NCBI GenBank assembly: GCA_033764865.1 | Contig: JANRIM010000054.1 | Coordinates: 1 to 11,302, forward strand | DNA: 11,302 nucleotides | Direction of reading: 5' to 3' | Origin: VFBF01 sp033764865 | GTDB taxonomy: Bacteria > Pseudomonadota > Alphaproteobacteria > Caulobacterales > Aquidulcibacteraceae | Part shown: positions 1-7,354 of the stretch, in pieces | Numbering within the stretch: the stretch's first letter is position 1 | Layout: each line of letters opens with the position of its first letter | Notes under the pieces: model-generated | Told to the model about the DNA's origin: nothing | What the model saw: only the letters and a program-made list of their open reading frames with translations | Databases searched by the model: none | Position numbers and translations under genes: made by a program

Positions 1-174
1 CTGGCGGCGCGAGGCGACATCGCGCTGGTGCGCCTGCCGGTAGGCGCGGCGGATGCGCCTGCAAGCGGGCAAGACGCGCTCGCGGTGGTGGACGGCGGGT
101 ATGTGCTGGCGCCGGGACGCCGGCGGCTGGCGCGTCTGCCGCGCCGGCTGATGATTCACGCCTGGAGCGTCTGA
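1..174 (+). CDS. C-terminal part of a small phage tail-assembly protein (DUF6950-like)
   Basis: Only the last 57 residues are in the window; the reading frame is open from base 1 to the TGA at 172-174. The visible part begins LAARGDIALVRLP and ends PRRLMIHAWSV. A 'GD(I/V)ALV' strand, then 'ALAVVDGGYVLAPG' and a final hydrophobic 'AW.V' end, is the pattern I associate with DUF6950-type proteins. In alphaproteobacterial siphoviruses these are encoded just before the tail-tip protein. The stop lies three bases before the next start, so the two genes are almost certainly co-translated. The family call rests on pattern and position only. A role in tail-tip assembly is inferred from the neighbour. 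Confidence 0.55.
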   Translation: MAARGDIALVRLPVGAADAPASGQDALAVVDGGYVLAPGRRRLARLPRRLMIHAWSV

Positions 175-177
175 CCC

Positions 178-3100
178 ATGCCCCCGGTCGCGGCCGCCGT
201 GGTCGCCGTGGGCAACGCCATCGGCGCGATCGCCGGCGCCGTGGGCGCGTTCGTGGGCGGGGTCACGGGCTCCGCGGTGCTGGGGGTGGCGGCGGCGGGC
301 GCGGTGGCGTCCGGCGCGAAGCTGCTGCTGCAGGTCGGGCTCAACCTGGCTGTCAATGCGCTGCTGGCCCCGCGGGCGCCTGCGGTGGCGGTGGCGGCCC
401 GCCAAGCCAGCGTGCTGGAGCTCACGCTGGGCGAAAGCCCGCGCCAGGCGATCTTCGGCCGCGCGGCCACCGGCGGCACGCTGCTGCGGGCGTTCAACCA
501 CGGGCCCGATTTCGAATGGGAGACGCTGGTCATCGCGCTGGCGGACCACCGCTGCGACGCGCTGGAGGGCTTCTACGTCAACGACACGTACGTGGCGTTC
601 ACCGGCGACGGCCTGGTGGGCGGCGACTACGAGGAGAACGGCGAGCGCTTCCTGCGCGTGAACTTCCACGACGGCCGTCCCGGCCAGGCCGCGAGCGACT
701 TCCTGCGCTCGGTGGCGCCGGACCTGTACGGGCCCGGGGACAACATCTCCGGCGTCGCCTACGTCGATGTGAGCTACAAGGTCAACGAGCGCATCTGGGC
801 CTCGGGCCGCCCGCGCTTCCGGTTCGTGGTGCGCGGCAAGCGCTGCTACGACCCGCGGCTCGATTCCACCGTGCCCGGCGGGTCCGGTCCGCAGCGCTGG
901 GACGTGCCCGACACCCACGTGTGGACCGCGAACGCCGCGGTCTGCCATTACAACTTCGTGCGCGGCGTCTGGACCAACGGCCAGCTGCTGGTCGGGCCGG
1001 GCAAGAGCGCCGAGGAGGCGCCGCCCGCCGACGTCATCGCGTCCGCCAACGTGTGCGACGAAAACATCGACCTGCGCGGCGGGGGCACGGAAAAGCGCTA
1101 CGCCGTGGGCTGCGTGATCGACGCCGACGAGGAGTGGATCGCCGTCGAAGAGCACTTCGCCGCCGCCATGGCGGGCGACGTGGTGGAGCGCGCCGGGGCG
1201 CTCGCCATCGATCCGGGAACGCCGGTGGGCGTGGTGTTCAGCTTCACGGACGACGATCTGCTGGTGGGCGCCGAGACGCGCTACCAGGCGCGTCTGCCGC
1301 GCGACCGGCTCGTCAACACGGTCACCGCCACGTACGTCGCGCCGGACCAGCTGTGGGAGACGGCCACCGCGCCGCTGCGCCGCTCACAGGCCGACATCGC
1401 CGCCGACGGCGAGGTGCGCGAGGAGACGCTCGCGCTGCGCTACGTGACGAGCGGCACGCAGGCCCAGCGCATCGCGGAAATCCAGCGGCGCAAGGCGCGG
1501 ATGCAGGCGCAGGCCACGGTGGCGCTGGGCCCCCGCGCGCTGCGCCTGGAGGTGGGCGACGCCGTCGGCTGGACCAGCCAGCGCTACTTCGGGGGCGAGG
1601 TGCGCAAATTCATGGTCGTGGCGGTCGCCCACGACGACGCCTGCAACGTCACGCTGGCGCTGCGCCAGACCAGCGTGGCGGCGTTCGCGTGGGACCCCGC
1701 CGTGGACGAGCTGGAGCCCGACCGTCCGGCCTATCTGCCGCCGGGCGCCGCGCCGCCGGCGGCGCTGGAGAATTTCGACGCGGGGCCCGTGGAGATCACC
1801 GGCGCCAACGGGGTCTCCGCCAACGGCATCCGCGCCACCTGGGACGCCCCGCCGCGGGACTTCTCCATCGTGTCCGTGCTGCTGGAGTATCGCCCCGTCG
1901 GATCGACGGCGTCCACGCGCGTGCAGGTGGATGCGCTCGCCGGGGTGTACGTCATCGATGTCGTGCCGCTGGTGGATGTGGACTACGAAATCCGCGCCAC
2001 GCCCGTGACGATCCCGCGCCGGCCGGCGCTGACCACGGCCTGGCGCGTCATCCCGCTGGTGGCGCCGGTGACCCCGCCCGTGCCGCCGCCGGCGTTCACG
2101 GGCTACCAGAACCGCGACCTCATCCGCTTCGTGTGGACGCCGTTCGCAGACACCTCGCTGCGCTATGAGATCCGCGCCGGCGAGACCTTCGACCTCGGGC
2201 GATACGTGGACAACGTCGCCGGCGGCTCCACAACCGTGCAGTGGCCCATCGTGTCGGAAGACGACGAGGTCCTGTTCTGGATCAAGACGGTGCACCGCTC
2301 CGGCATTTACTCCGCCGACGCCACGCTGTGGGTGGCCACCGTCGCCAATCTCGGCGACCGCAATTTCGTGCTGGCCGAAGACCTGCAGGCCGACGCGTTT
2401 CCGGGCGTCGTGCACGACTTCACGCCCGCCGAGGTGGGCGGCCAGCCGGTGCTGGAGCTGGTGGCAGCCGACGTGGGCCTCTCCGCGCGGCGCGGCGACT
2501 ACTACGCTGCGGTGGCGCTGGTGGACACCTTCCGCGCGCGGGCCTGGATCGAGCAGCGCGCGTCGTCGTTCCTCAACGACGTGCCGGCGTGGGACGACAC
2601 CGAGGCCACCTGGGACGAGCTGGGCGACGCCGACTGGTCGCCCGACATCGGCGATCCGGGCGCAGCGCGGCTGGACAGTTTCATCGCGCTGGCGGCGGAC
2701 CCGCCCGCCAGTCTCATCGAGGGGTTTCGCCTCGACGGGGACACGACGGGGATCAACGGCGCTGCGCCCACCGCGACGGGCGGCCTCAGCTACGCGCCGG
2801 CGCGAACGGCGCAGGGCGCGCGCATCGCCGAGGGCGGCGCGCTCTGGTACGCGCTCACCACGGGCGCGGAGTTTTCGCTGCTGTTCGATGTGCGCATCGA
2901 CGCCCTGCCGGCGACCGACCGCGTGCTGGCGACGTTCTCCAACGCCGCCGGCGTCTGGCTGCAGCTGACCTGGCGCGCCGGCGCCGGCGCCGGCGTCGGG
3001 GCCTTTGAACTGGACGGGTCCGACGCCGCGCCCGTCACCGTGGCGGCGACGCTGAGCGACGACGACACGGTGTCGATCGGGCTGTGGCAGAGCGCCGCCG

Positions 3101-3768
3101 CGCGGGGTCTCGGTCTCGCCAGCCGGCGCGATGCGACGTTCCGCAGCGGGACCGCCGCCACGACGGCGGCGCCCTCCTACACCGGGCTCTCGCTCAACGG
3201 CGGCTCGGTGGAGAGCGTCGCCTGGGAGGACACCGAAGCGACCTGGGACGCGCTCGACACCAGCTGGAACGAGACCACCGATGTGGCCCCGGTCCTGCCG
3301 GCGTTTCCCGGCGTGATCGGCGACGTGGCGCTGTATTCGGGCGCGGCCACGGGCGCGGCGTTCGCGGCGCGCTGGGACAAGCGCGGGCCGGTGGGCTTCG
3401 AGGACTACCAGCCGTTCATCGCCGGCGACTACGGCTTCCAGCAGGCCAGTGTGTGGCTGCGGCTCACCGCGCCGCAGGCCTTCGCGCAGTCGCTCTCGCT
3501 GACGCGCGCGCGGGTCAACGTCGACGTGCCCGACGTGGTGGACAGCGGCGAGGTCTCGCTGCCCGCGGAGGGCGCGTGGGTCTCCTACAACCGCGCCTTC
3601 TACGGGCCGCCGGAACCGACGGCCACCCAGCGCAGCGGCGCCGCGCGGGGCGTGGTCGTCATCGAACAACGCGAACGCACGCGCTTTTTCGCCCGTCTCT
3701 ATCGCAGCGACCTCGCCAGCCCCACGGGCATGGCGGGCGCCATCACGTGGGCCGCCAACGGCTTCTAG
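178..3768 (+). CDS. Phage tail tip / host specificity protein (J/TipJ-like)
   Basis: This 1196-residue protein is the likely central tail tip that contacts the cell surface and passes DNA. The ATG at 178 is preceded by GGAG at 164-167. Residues 1-68 form a Gly/Ala-rich hydrophobic stretch, followed by LGESPRQAIFG and a beta-rich core typical of J-like tail proteins. Residues about 330-490 fit the Phage-tail_3 (TipJ) domain, with the NTVTATYV strand at 380 and RIAEIQRRKAR. Two fibronectin type III-like modules follow at about 531-628 and 634-722. A LamG/concanavalin-like insert lies at about 845-1015. It is flanked by two copies of a tryptophan motif, WDDTEATWDEL at 805 and WEDTEATWDAL at 1016. 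The C-terminal 150 residues are beta-rich and unassigned. The length is in the usual range for J proteins. The tail-tip role is well supported; the receptor is unknown. Confidence 0.88.
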   Translation: MPPVAAAVVAVGNAIGAIAGAVGAFVGGVTGSAVLGVAAAGAVASGAKLLLQVGLNLAVNALLAPRAPAVAVAARQASVLELTLGESPRQAIFGRAATGGTLLRAFNHGPDFEWETLVIALADHRCDALEGFYVNDTYVAFTGDGLVGGDYEENGERFLRVNFHDGRPGQAASDFLRSVAPDLYGPGDNISGVAYVDVSYKVNERIWASGRPRFRFVVRGKRCYDPRLDSTVPGGSGPQRWDVPDTHVWTANAAVCHYNFVRGVWTNGQLLVGPGKSAEEAPPADVIASANVCDENIDLRGGGTEKRYAVGCVIDADEEWIAVEEHFAAAMAGDVVERAGALAIDPGTPVGVVFSFTDDDLLVGAETRYQARLPRDRLVNTVTATYVAPDQLWETATAPLRRSQADIAADGEVREETLALRYVTSGTQAQRIAEIQRRKARMQAQATVALGPRALRLEVGDAVGWTSQRYFGGEVRKFMVVAVAHDDACNVTLALRQTSVAAFAWDPAVDELEPDRPAYLPPGAAPPAALENFDAGPVEITGANGVSANGIRATWDAPPRDFSIVSVLLEYRPVGSTASTRVQVDALAGVYVIDVVPLVDVDYEIRATPVTIPRRPALTTAWRVIPLVAPVTPPVPPPAFTGYQNRDLIRFVWTPFADTSLRYEIRAGETFDLGRYVDNVAGGSTTVQWPIVSEDDEVLFWIKTVHRSGIYSADATLWVATVANLGDRNFVLAEDLQADAFPGVVHDFTPAEVGGQPVLELVAADVGLSARRGDYYAAVALVDTFRARAWIEQRASSFLNDVPAWDDTEATWDELGDADWSPDIGDPGAARLDSFIALAADPPASLIEGFRLDGDTTGINGAAPTATGGLSYAPARTAQGARIAEGGALWYALTTGAEFSLLFDVRIDALPATDRVLATFSNAAGVWLQLTWRAGAGAGVGAFELDGSDAAPVTVAATLSDDDTVSIGLWQSAAARGLGLASRRDATFRSGTAATTAAPSYTGLSLNGGSVESVAWEDTEATWDALDTSWNETTDVAPVLPAFPGVIGDVALYSGAATGAAFAARWDKRGPVGFEDYQPFIAGDYGFQQASVWLRLTAPQAFAQSLSLTRARVNVDVPDVVDSGEVSLPAEGAWVSYNRAFYGPPEPTATQRSGAARGVVVIEQRERTRFFARLYRSDLASPTGMAGAITWAANGF

Positions 3769-3801
3769 CCGCGCAGCCCGGAACACCACCAGGACACCAT
3801 C

Positions 3802-6012
3802 ATGGCCCAGACCTACGCGGACGCGCCGTCCACGGAGAAGATCCGTGAATCGCGCCCCAAGCTGCTGCAGCGGGACGACACCATCCTCAGCTGCTTTTCC
3901 GGCACGGCGTTCCCCACAAGTCCGGCGCCCGTGGAGGGACAGCTGTGCAGGCGCACGGATCTCAACGTGCTGTTCCAGTACTCCGGGACGGCGTGGGAGG
4001 CGCTCCTGTTCATGGGCGCGGGCGCGCTTGTGTTTCCCACGGTGACGGCGGCGCGGGCCTACGACTACGCCGCCATCGCGCCGGACGGGCTGCAGGTGGT
4101 GCTGACGGGGGACGCCGCCGCCGGCGACCGCGGCGTGCGGTCGTTCCGCTGGGACGCGGGCTCGACCGCCACGCACGACGGCGAGCTCGTCTTGCGGCCC
4201 ACGGTGGGCGCGGCCGACACCGGCGCGGGCCGCCTGCTGTTCGTGGGCGCGGCGGACGCGCACGCGGCGGCGGCGATCGCCTCGTTCACGGCGCTGCGCG
4301 CGAAGACGTGGAAGGGCGCGGCGCGGCCGCCGGCGCTGTTCGTGGCCAACGGCCACGCAACCGGCGTGGGCGGCGGGCTGTTCGAGCTTGACGCGTCCGA
4401 CACCTCCACCGCCGACGACGCGGGCCTCACCATCGTGGATGCGGCCGGCAACCGGTGGAAGCGCTGGCGCGAGCCCTACGTCCGGCCGGAGGATTTCGGC
4501 GCCCGCGGCGACGGGACCACCGACGACACCGCCGCGTGGGCAGCGGCGCTGGCGAGCGGGCGGCTGGTCTCGGGCGACCGGCGGCGCGTCTACGCGGTGA
4601 CGGGCAATCTCGCGCTGCCCGACATCACCGACGTGCGCGAGGCGATCTTCAAGCAGCTTTCGCCCAACAACGCCGGCCGGCGGACGCTCTACTTCGACGG
4701 CGGTTCTCTGTGCCGGCTCATCGGCGTGGGCGTGGACCGCAACGGCAACGGCCTCAACGGCACGATCGGCGACGCGGCGGCGGCGTGGATCGCCAATTGC
4801 GACCGCGTGGAGATCGACGACTTCGAGGCCTACGGCAACGACATCGGCAACGGGCTGGCGATCGTCGACTGCAACGGCCCGCGCATCCGCCGGCCCTACA
4901 TCCACGACATGCGCCACGGCGATTCCGCGAGCGCCAATCCCGGCGACGACCGCATCAACGGCGTGTGGCTGGTGCGCGGCGAGGGCGCGCAGATCGTGGA
5001 CCTGCGCATCAAGAACCTGCGCGGCCAGTGGACCAGCCAGGCTGCGATCGCGCGCTACACCCGGGGGCTTGCGGTCAGCGGCGCGGCGAGCGTGTCGGTC
5101 ATCGGCGGCGACGTGGACGTCGTGGACCAGGGCGTCGACATCACCGGCTCCGACAACCCGCGCCGGATCGTGGTGCAGGGGGTGCACGCGCGCAATTGCT
5201 GGACGTGGGGCTTCAAGGCGGCGAACACCGCCACCGAGGTCACGCTCGACGGCGTGCACGCGTATCGCTGCGGCCTCGCGGGCGTCGCCATCAGCGGCAA
5301 CGGCGCGGCGCTCACGCCCTACACGGGCCGCGTCATCGTCAAGAACTCGCAGTTCATCGAGACCGGTCACGGCGGCAACTGGGACGCGTCCGATCCCGCC
5401 GGCGTGAAGATCTTCACGGCCGGCTCGCCGGCGGGCAACCCGCAGTCCGTGCTGATCGAGGGCAACGTCTTCGCCGGCGGGACCAAGATGAAGTACGCCG
5501 TCGACAGCGACGTGGTGCGCAGCGCCGACGGCGACGTCTGGGTCGAAGAGAAAAACAACATCGTCCGCGACGTGACGGCGGCGCGGTCGCGCGGCGTGCA
5601 TCAGGGCTATGTGCGCCGGCTGCGGTCCACCGCGCAGTCCATCGCCCACGACACGGTCACCAAGGTCAGCTGGGACCAGAGCGCGGTGGACCGGTTCGGC
5701 TCCGGCACGGCGAACCCGTGGGAGCTGCGCATTCCGCGCGCGGGCCTCTGGCAGGTGCAGGCGTTCCTGGAGTTCGCGTCCAACGCCAACAACATCCGCA
5801 GCATGCGGGCGTTGCTGGGCTCCGGCCTGGTGGGCCTGAATTTCATTCCCGCCAACGCCACCAGCACCACGCAGATGCAGGTTATGGGCCAGTTCGCCGC
5901 CGAGCCCGGGGATATCCTCGAGATCGACTGCTACCAGAACAGCGGATCGTCGCTGAACGTCACCGGGTTCGTCATTGTGATGCAGATCGAACACGGCCGC
6001 GGACGCACGTGA
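3802..6012 (+). CDS. Tail spike/fibre with pectate-lyase-like beta-helix and C1q-like C-terminus
   Basis: A 736-residue receptor-binding protein, probably attached to the tail tip encoded just upstream. AGGA at 3791-3794 sits seven bases before the ATG. Residues 1-70 resemble a fibre N-terminal adaptor (RDDTILSCFSGTAFPTSP, then SGTAWEALL). Residues about 93-153 and 178-228 look like two related small modules with the pattern G(x)nF.(W)D..ST..D. Residues 231-246 (DFGARGDGTTDDTAAW) carry the signature of the pectate lyase 3 / right-handed beta-helix family. The beta-helix then runs to about residue 600, with repeated short hydrophobic and Asn-rich turns. Residues 610-736 fit a C1q/TNF-like jelly roll (RIPRAGLWQVQAFLEF, then PGDILEIDCYQNSGSSLNV). 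Polysaccharide binding or cleavage is likely from the fold, but no catalytic residues can be assigned by eye. Confidence 0.85.
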   Translation: MAQTYADAPSTEKIRESRPKLLQRDDTILSCFSGTAFPTSPAPVEGQLCRRTDLNVLFQYSGTAWEALLFMGAGALVFPTVTAARAYDYAAIAPDGLQVVLTGDAAAGDRGVRSFRWDAGSTATHDGELVLRPTVGAADTGAGRLLFVGAADAHAAAAIASFTALRAKTWKGAARPPALFVANGHATGVGGGLFELDASDTSTADDAGLTIVDAAGNRWKRWREPYVRPEDFGARGDGTTDDTAAWAAALASGRLVSGDRRRVYAVTGNLALPDITDVREAIFKQLSPNNAGRRTLYFDGGSLCRLIGVGVDRNGNGLNGTIGDAAAAWIANCDRVEIDDFEAYGNDIGNGLAIVDCNGPRIRRPYIHDMRHGDSASANPGDDRINGVWLVRGEGAQIVDLRIKNLRGQWTSQAAIARYTRGLAVSGAASVSVIGGDVDVVDQGVDITGSDNPRRIVVQGVHARNCWTWGFKAANTATEVTLDGVHAYRCGLAGVAISGNGAALTPYTGRVIVKNSQFIETGHGGNWDASDPAGVKIFTAGSPAGNPQSVLIEGNVFAGGTKMKYAVDSDVVRSADGDVWVEEKNNIVRDVTAARSRGVHQGYVRRLRSTAQSIAHDTVTKVSWDQSAVDRFGSGTANPWELRIPRAGLWQVQAFLEFASNANNIRSMRALLGSGLVGLNFIPANATSTTQMQVMGQFAAEPGDILEIDCYQNSGSSLNVTGFVIVMQIEHGRGRT

Positions 6013-6037
6013 TCGCCCCACCAATGAGCGCCGCGCC

Positions 6038-6199
6038 ATGACCGCCGCGCTCTTCCTCGTCACCGCAGCGCTGCTCGCGCTCGGCGCCACGCTCTCGCGG
6101 GCGCCGCCCCTCGTCCGCGGCGCTCTCGCCGCCGGCGCCCTGCTCTGCGCGGCCGCCGCGCTCGGCGCATTCGTTCAACCCAAGGAGATACAGCCATGA
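6038..6199 (+). CDS. 53-residue two-helix membrane microprotein (possible holin or antiholin)
   Basis: ATG at 6038, stop TGA at 6197-6199. It begins MTAALFLVTAALLALGATLS and has two hydrophobic segments, at about residues 2-19 and 28-46. They are separated by a short polar link, SRAPPLVRG, so a helical hairpin is likely. The stop overlaps the start of the next gene as ATGA (6196-6199), which suggests translational coupling. The strong AAGGAG of that next gene lies inside this reading frame. No good ribosome site precedes 6038, but a five-codon ORF (ATG at 6024, stop 6039-6041) overlaps its start, again as ATGA. Position and topology suit a small holin or antiholin, yet 53 residues is short and I recognise no family. 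It may be non-coding in a GC-rich stretch, though coupling on both sides argues for a real gene. Confidence 0.5.
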   Translation: MTAALFLVTAALLALGATLSRAPPLVRGALAAGALLCAAAALGAFVQPKEIQP

Positions 6200-6669
6200 A
6201 ATCCACCGAAACCATGATCGGCGCCGCCGTGCTCTCGGCGCTGGCGATCGTTGTCGCCGTCGCGCTCCTGCCGGCGCCTGCCTGGGCGCAGGCGGCTGGA
6301 CTCCCCGTGCGCGAGGTCGCGACCGGCGCGGTGGACTTCTTCTGGCCGATCGTAACGGCGGGCGCATTGTGGTTGGTGCGCAGGATTCCGTCCCAGCTCG
6401 CCTGGGTGCTGACGGCGGGACGCGTCGAGCAGCTGCTCGCCGCAGCGCGCACCTACGCCATCAACGCCATCCCGGGCGCCAGCCACGACCGCCCCTTCAC
6501 GCTGCCCGTCGGCAATGAGGTGGCGCGGGTCATGGTCGAGTTTTCGCTCGCCCACGCGCCCACCCTCGTCCAGCTGTTCGGGCTGACGCGGTGGCGCGAA
6601 AAGGTCATCGCGCGCTTGCAGTTCGAGGCCGACGTCTCGGTGCCGGCGCCCGTGCCGGCCACGAAGTAG
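6196..6669 (+). CDS. Holin-like membrane protein (LLH-type resemblance)
   Basis: A 157-residue protein with an excellent ribosome site, AAGGAG at 6182-6187, eight bases before the ATG. Residues 8-31 form a long hydrophobic segment ending PAPAWAQ, which reads either as a signal peptide cleaved after AWA or as a first membrane helix. A second hydrophobic segment spans about 46-61 (FFWPIVTAGALWLVRR). The soluble C-terminal part has repeated A/V-rich amphipathic helices (VEQLLAAARTYAIN, then RVMVEFSLAHAPTLVQLFGL, then WREKVIARLQFEAD). This layout, an N-terminal anchor and a helical tail with 'A..A...A.N' spacing, resembles phage LLH holins. It also sits at the head of the lysis block, directly after the tail spike. 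The assignment is by resemblance and context; it could be another tail- or lysis-associated membrane protein. Confidence 0.55.
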   Translation: MKSTETMIGAAVLSALAIVVAVALLPAPAWAQAAGLPVREVATGAVDFFWPIVTAGALWLVRRIPSQLAWVLTAGRVEQLLAAARTYAINAIPGASHDRPFTLPVGNEVARVMVEFSLAHAPTLVQLFGLTRWREKVIARLQFEADVSVPAPVPATK

Positions 6670-6676
6670 TCGCGTC

Positions 6677-6910
6677 ATGTCGGGCGTCGTGCCCTGGCTG
6701 CGCATCGCGCGGCTGCTGCTGGAGATCGTGGCATGGCTCGTGCGCGAGTCGGCCCGGCGCGAGGGCGAGGCGGCGGTGCGCGCCGCGCTCGCCGGCCACT
6801 ACGAAAGGACAGTCGATGAACTCCTGGCGAAAGCCCGCGCCGCTCATGGCGGCGTGCCTGGCGCTGACGATCCCCGCGTGCGCGACGACGACGGGTTCCG
6901 GCGCGACTGA
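6677..6910 (+). CDS. Small membrane-anchored protein, candidate inner-membrane spanin (Rz-like)
   Basis: A 77-residue protein starting seven bases after the previous stop. A hydrophobic N-terminal helix lies at about residues 4-22 (VVPWLRIARLLLEIVAWLV). A charged Ala/Arg/Glu-rich segment follows (RREGEAAVRAALAGHYERTV) and could form a periplasmic coiled coil. From base 6816 the last third is overlapped by the lipoprotein gene in the +1 frame. That is the classic arrangement of Rz/Rz1 spanin genes, in which the inner-membrane partner overlaps the outer-membrane lipoprotein partner. The protein is shorter than typical Rz, and its C-terminal 20 residues are low in structure, probably constrained by the overlap. 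The ribosome site is weak. The neighbouring 99-residue coiled-coil membrane protein is a rival candidate for the same role. Confidence 0.5.
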   Translation: MSGVVPWLRIARLLLEIVAWLVRESARREGEAAVRAALAGHYERTVDELLAKARAAHGGVPGADDPRVRDDDGFRRD

Positions 6911-7058
6911 CGGGCCCGATCCCACGGCAGTGGCATGCGCGGCGTTCGCGCCGGTGACGTGGTCGGTGAAGGACACGAGCGAGACCATCGCGCAGGTGCG
7001 CCGCCACAACGCGGCGTGGACGGCGCTGTGCGCGGACAAGACGGGAGGACCGCGGTGA
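6816..7058 (+). CDS. Small lipoprotein, candidate outer-membrane spanin (Rz1-like)
   Basis: An 80-residue protein starting at ATG 6816, with AAAGGA at about 6804-6809 in front. A longer frame is open upstream, but this start is chosen because it gives a complete lipoprotein signal: a positive MNSWRK, a hydrophobic stretch, and a lipobox-like IPAC ending at Cys22. The mature part carries the pattern CAAFAPVTWSVKDT followed by HNAAWTALC (Cys41 and Cys72). A 'C..F.P..WS..DT....V..HN..W...C' layout is one I have seen repeatedly in small lysis-region lipoproteins of proteobacterial phages. The gene overlaps the upstream candidate inner spanin by 95 bases in the +1 frame. Its own stop TGA (7056-7058) overlaps the GTG start of the next gene. 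A spanin role is inference from the family pattern and the overlap. Confidence 0.68.
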   Translation: MNSWRKPAPLMAACLALTIPACATTTGSGATDGPDPTAVACAAFAPVTWSVKDTSETIAQVRRHNAAWTALCADKTGGPR

Positions 7059-7354
7059 GCATGGCCGATGAGGACAACGACGTCACCTCTCGTGAGGCCG
7101 CGCGCGAGCCGTGGCACTTCGACCGGCGCGTGAACATCGCGCTCATCGTCACCATCCTGCTGCAGACCGCGGGCGCCGTCGTGTGGGCGGCGAAGCTGGA
7201 AGAGCGCGTGGCGCATCTGGAGCTGATGGAGGCGCGGGCGGTGGGCGAGGCGGAGCGGCTCGCGCGTGTGGAGGAAAAGATCGGGGCGCAGAACCTCGTG
7301 CTTGATCGCATCGACCGGCGGCTGGAGCGGATGGAAGAAGGACGTCGCCGATGA
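7055..7354 (+). CDS. Membrane-anchored coiled-coil phage protein (lysis block)
   Basis: A 99-residue protein. I choose the GTG at 7055 because GGAGGA at 7044-7049 is ideally spaced to it and it overlaps the previous stop as GTGA; ATG 7061, two codons later, is the alternative. A short acidic cytoplasmic head ends in REPWHFDRRVN. A single membrane helix spans about residues 26-46 (VNIALIVTILLQTAGAVVWAA). A continuous heptad-rich coiled coil runs to the end (LEERVAHLELMEARAVGEAE, then RLARVEEKIG and RIDRRLERMEE). Small proteins with 'HxDRRV' before one helix and a coiled coil are common in proteobacterial phages, but I know no proven function. The topology would suit an inner spanin or a membrane scaffold for lysis factors. 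Its stop overlaps the peptidase start as ATGA (7351-7354). Confidence 0.72.
   Translation: MSMADEDNDVTSREAAREPWHFDRRVNIALIVTILLQTAGAVVWAAKLEERVAHLELMEARAVGEAERLARVEEKIGAQNLVLDRIDRRLERMEEGRRR

Noticed and set aside
516..2168. A 550-residue + strand frame inside the tail tip gene
   Set aside because: Extremely Arg/Gly/Ala-rich shadow of the clear tail tip frame, typical of GC-rich DNA.
4455..6041. A 528-residue + strand frame inside the spike gene
   Set aside because: Arg-rich shadow frame; the spike frame carries the recognisable GDGTTDD and C1q-like motifs. Only its last six codons (6024-6041) are noted, as a possible mini-ORF.
1384..6090. A 1568-residue open frame on the - strand across the tail tip and tail spike genes
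   Set aside because: It is codon-aligned with the sense genes, which share one phase, so it stays open merely because TTA, CTA and TCA codons are absent. The product is Arg/His/Ala/Gly-rich with no domain pattern.
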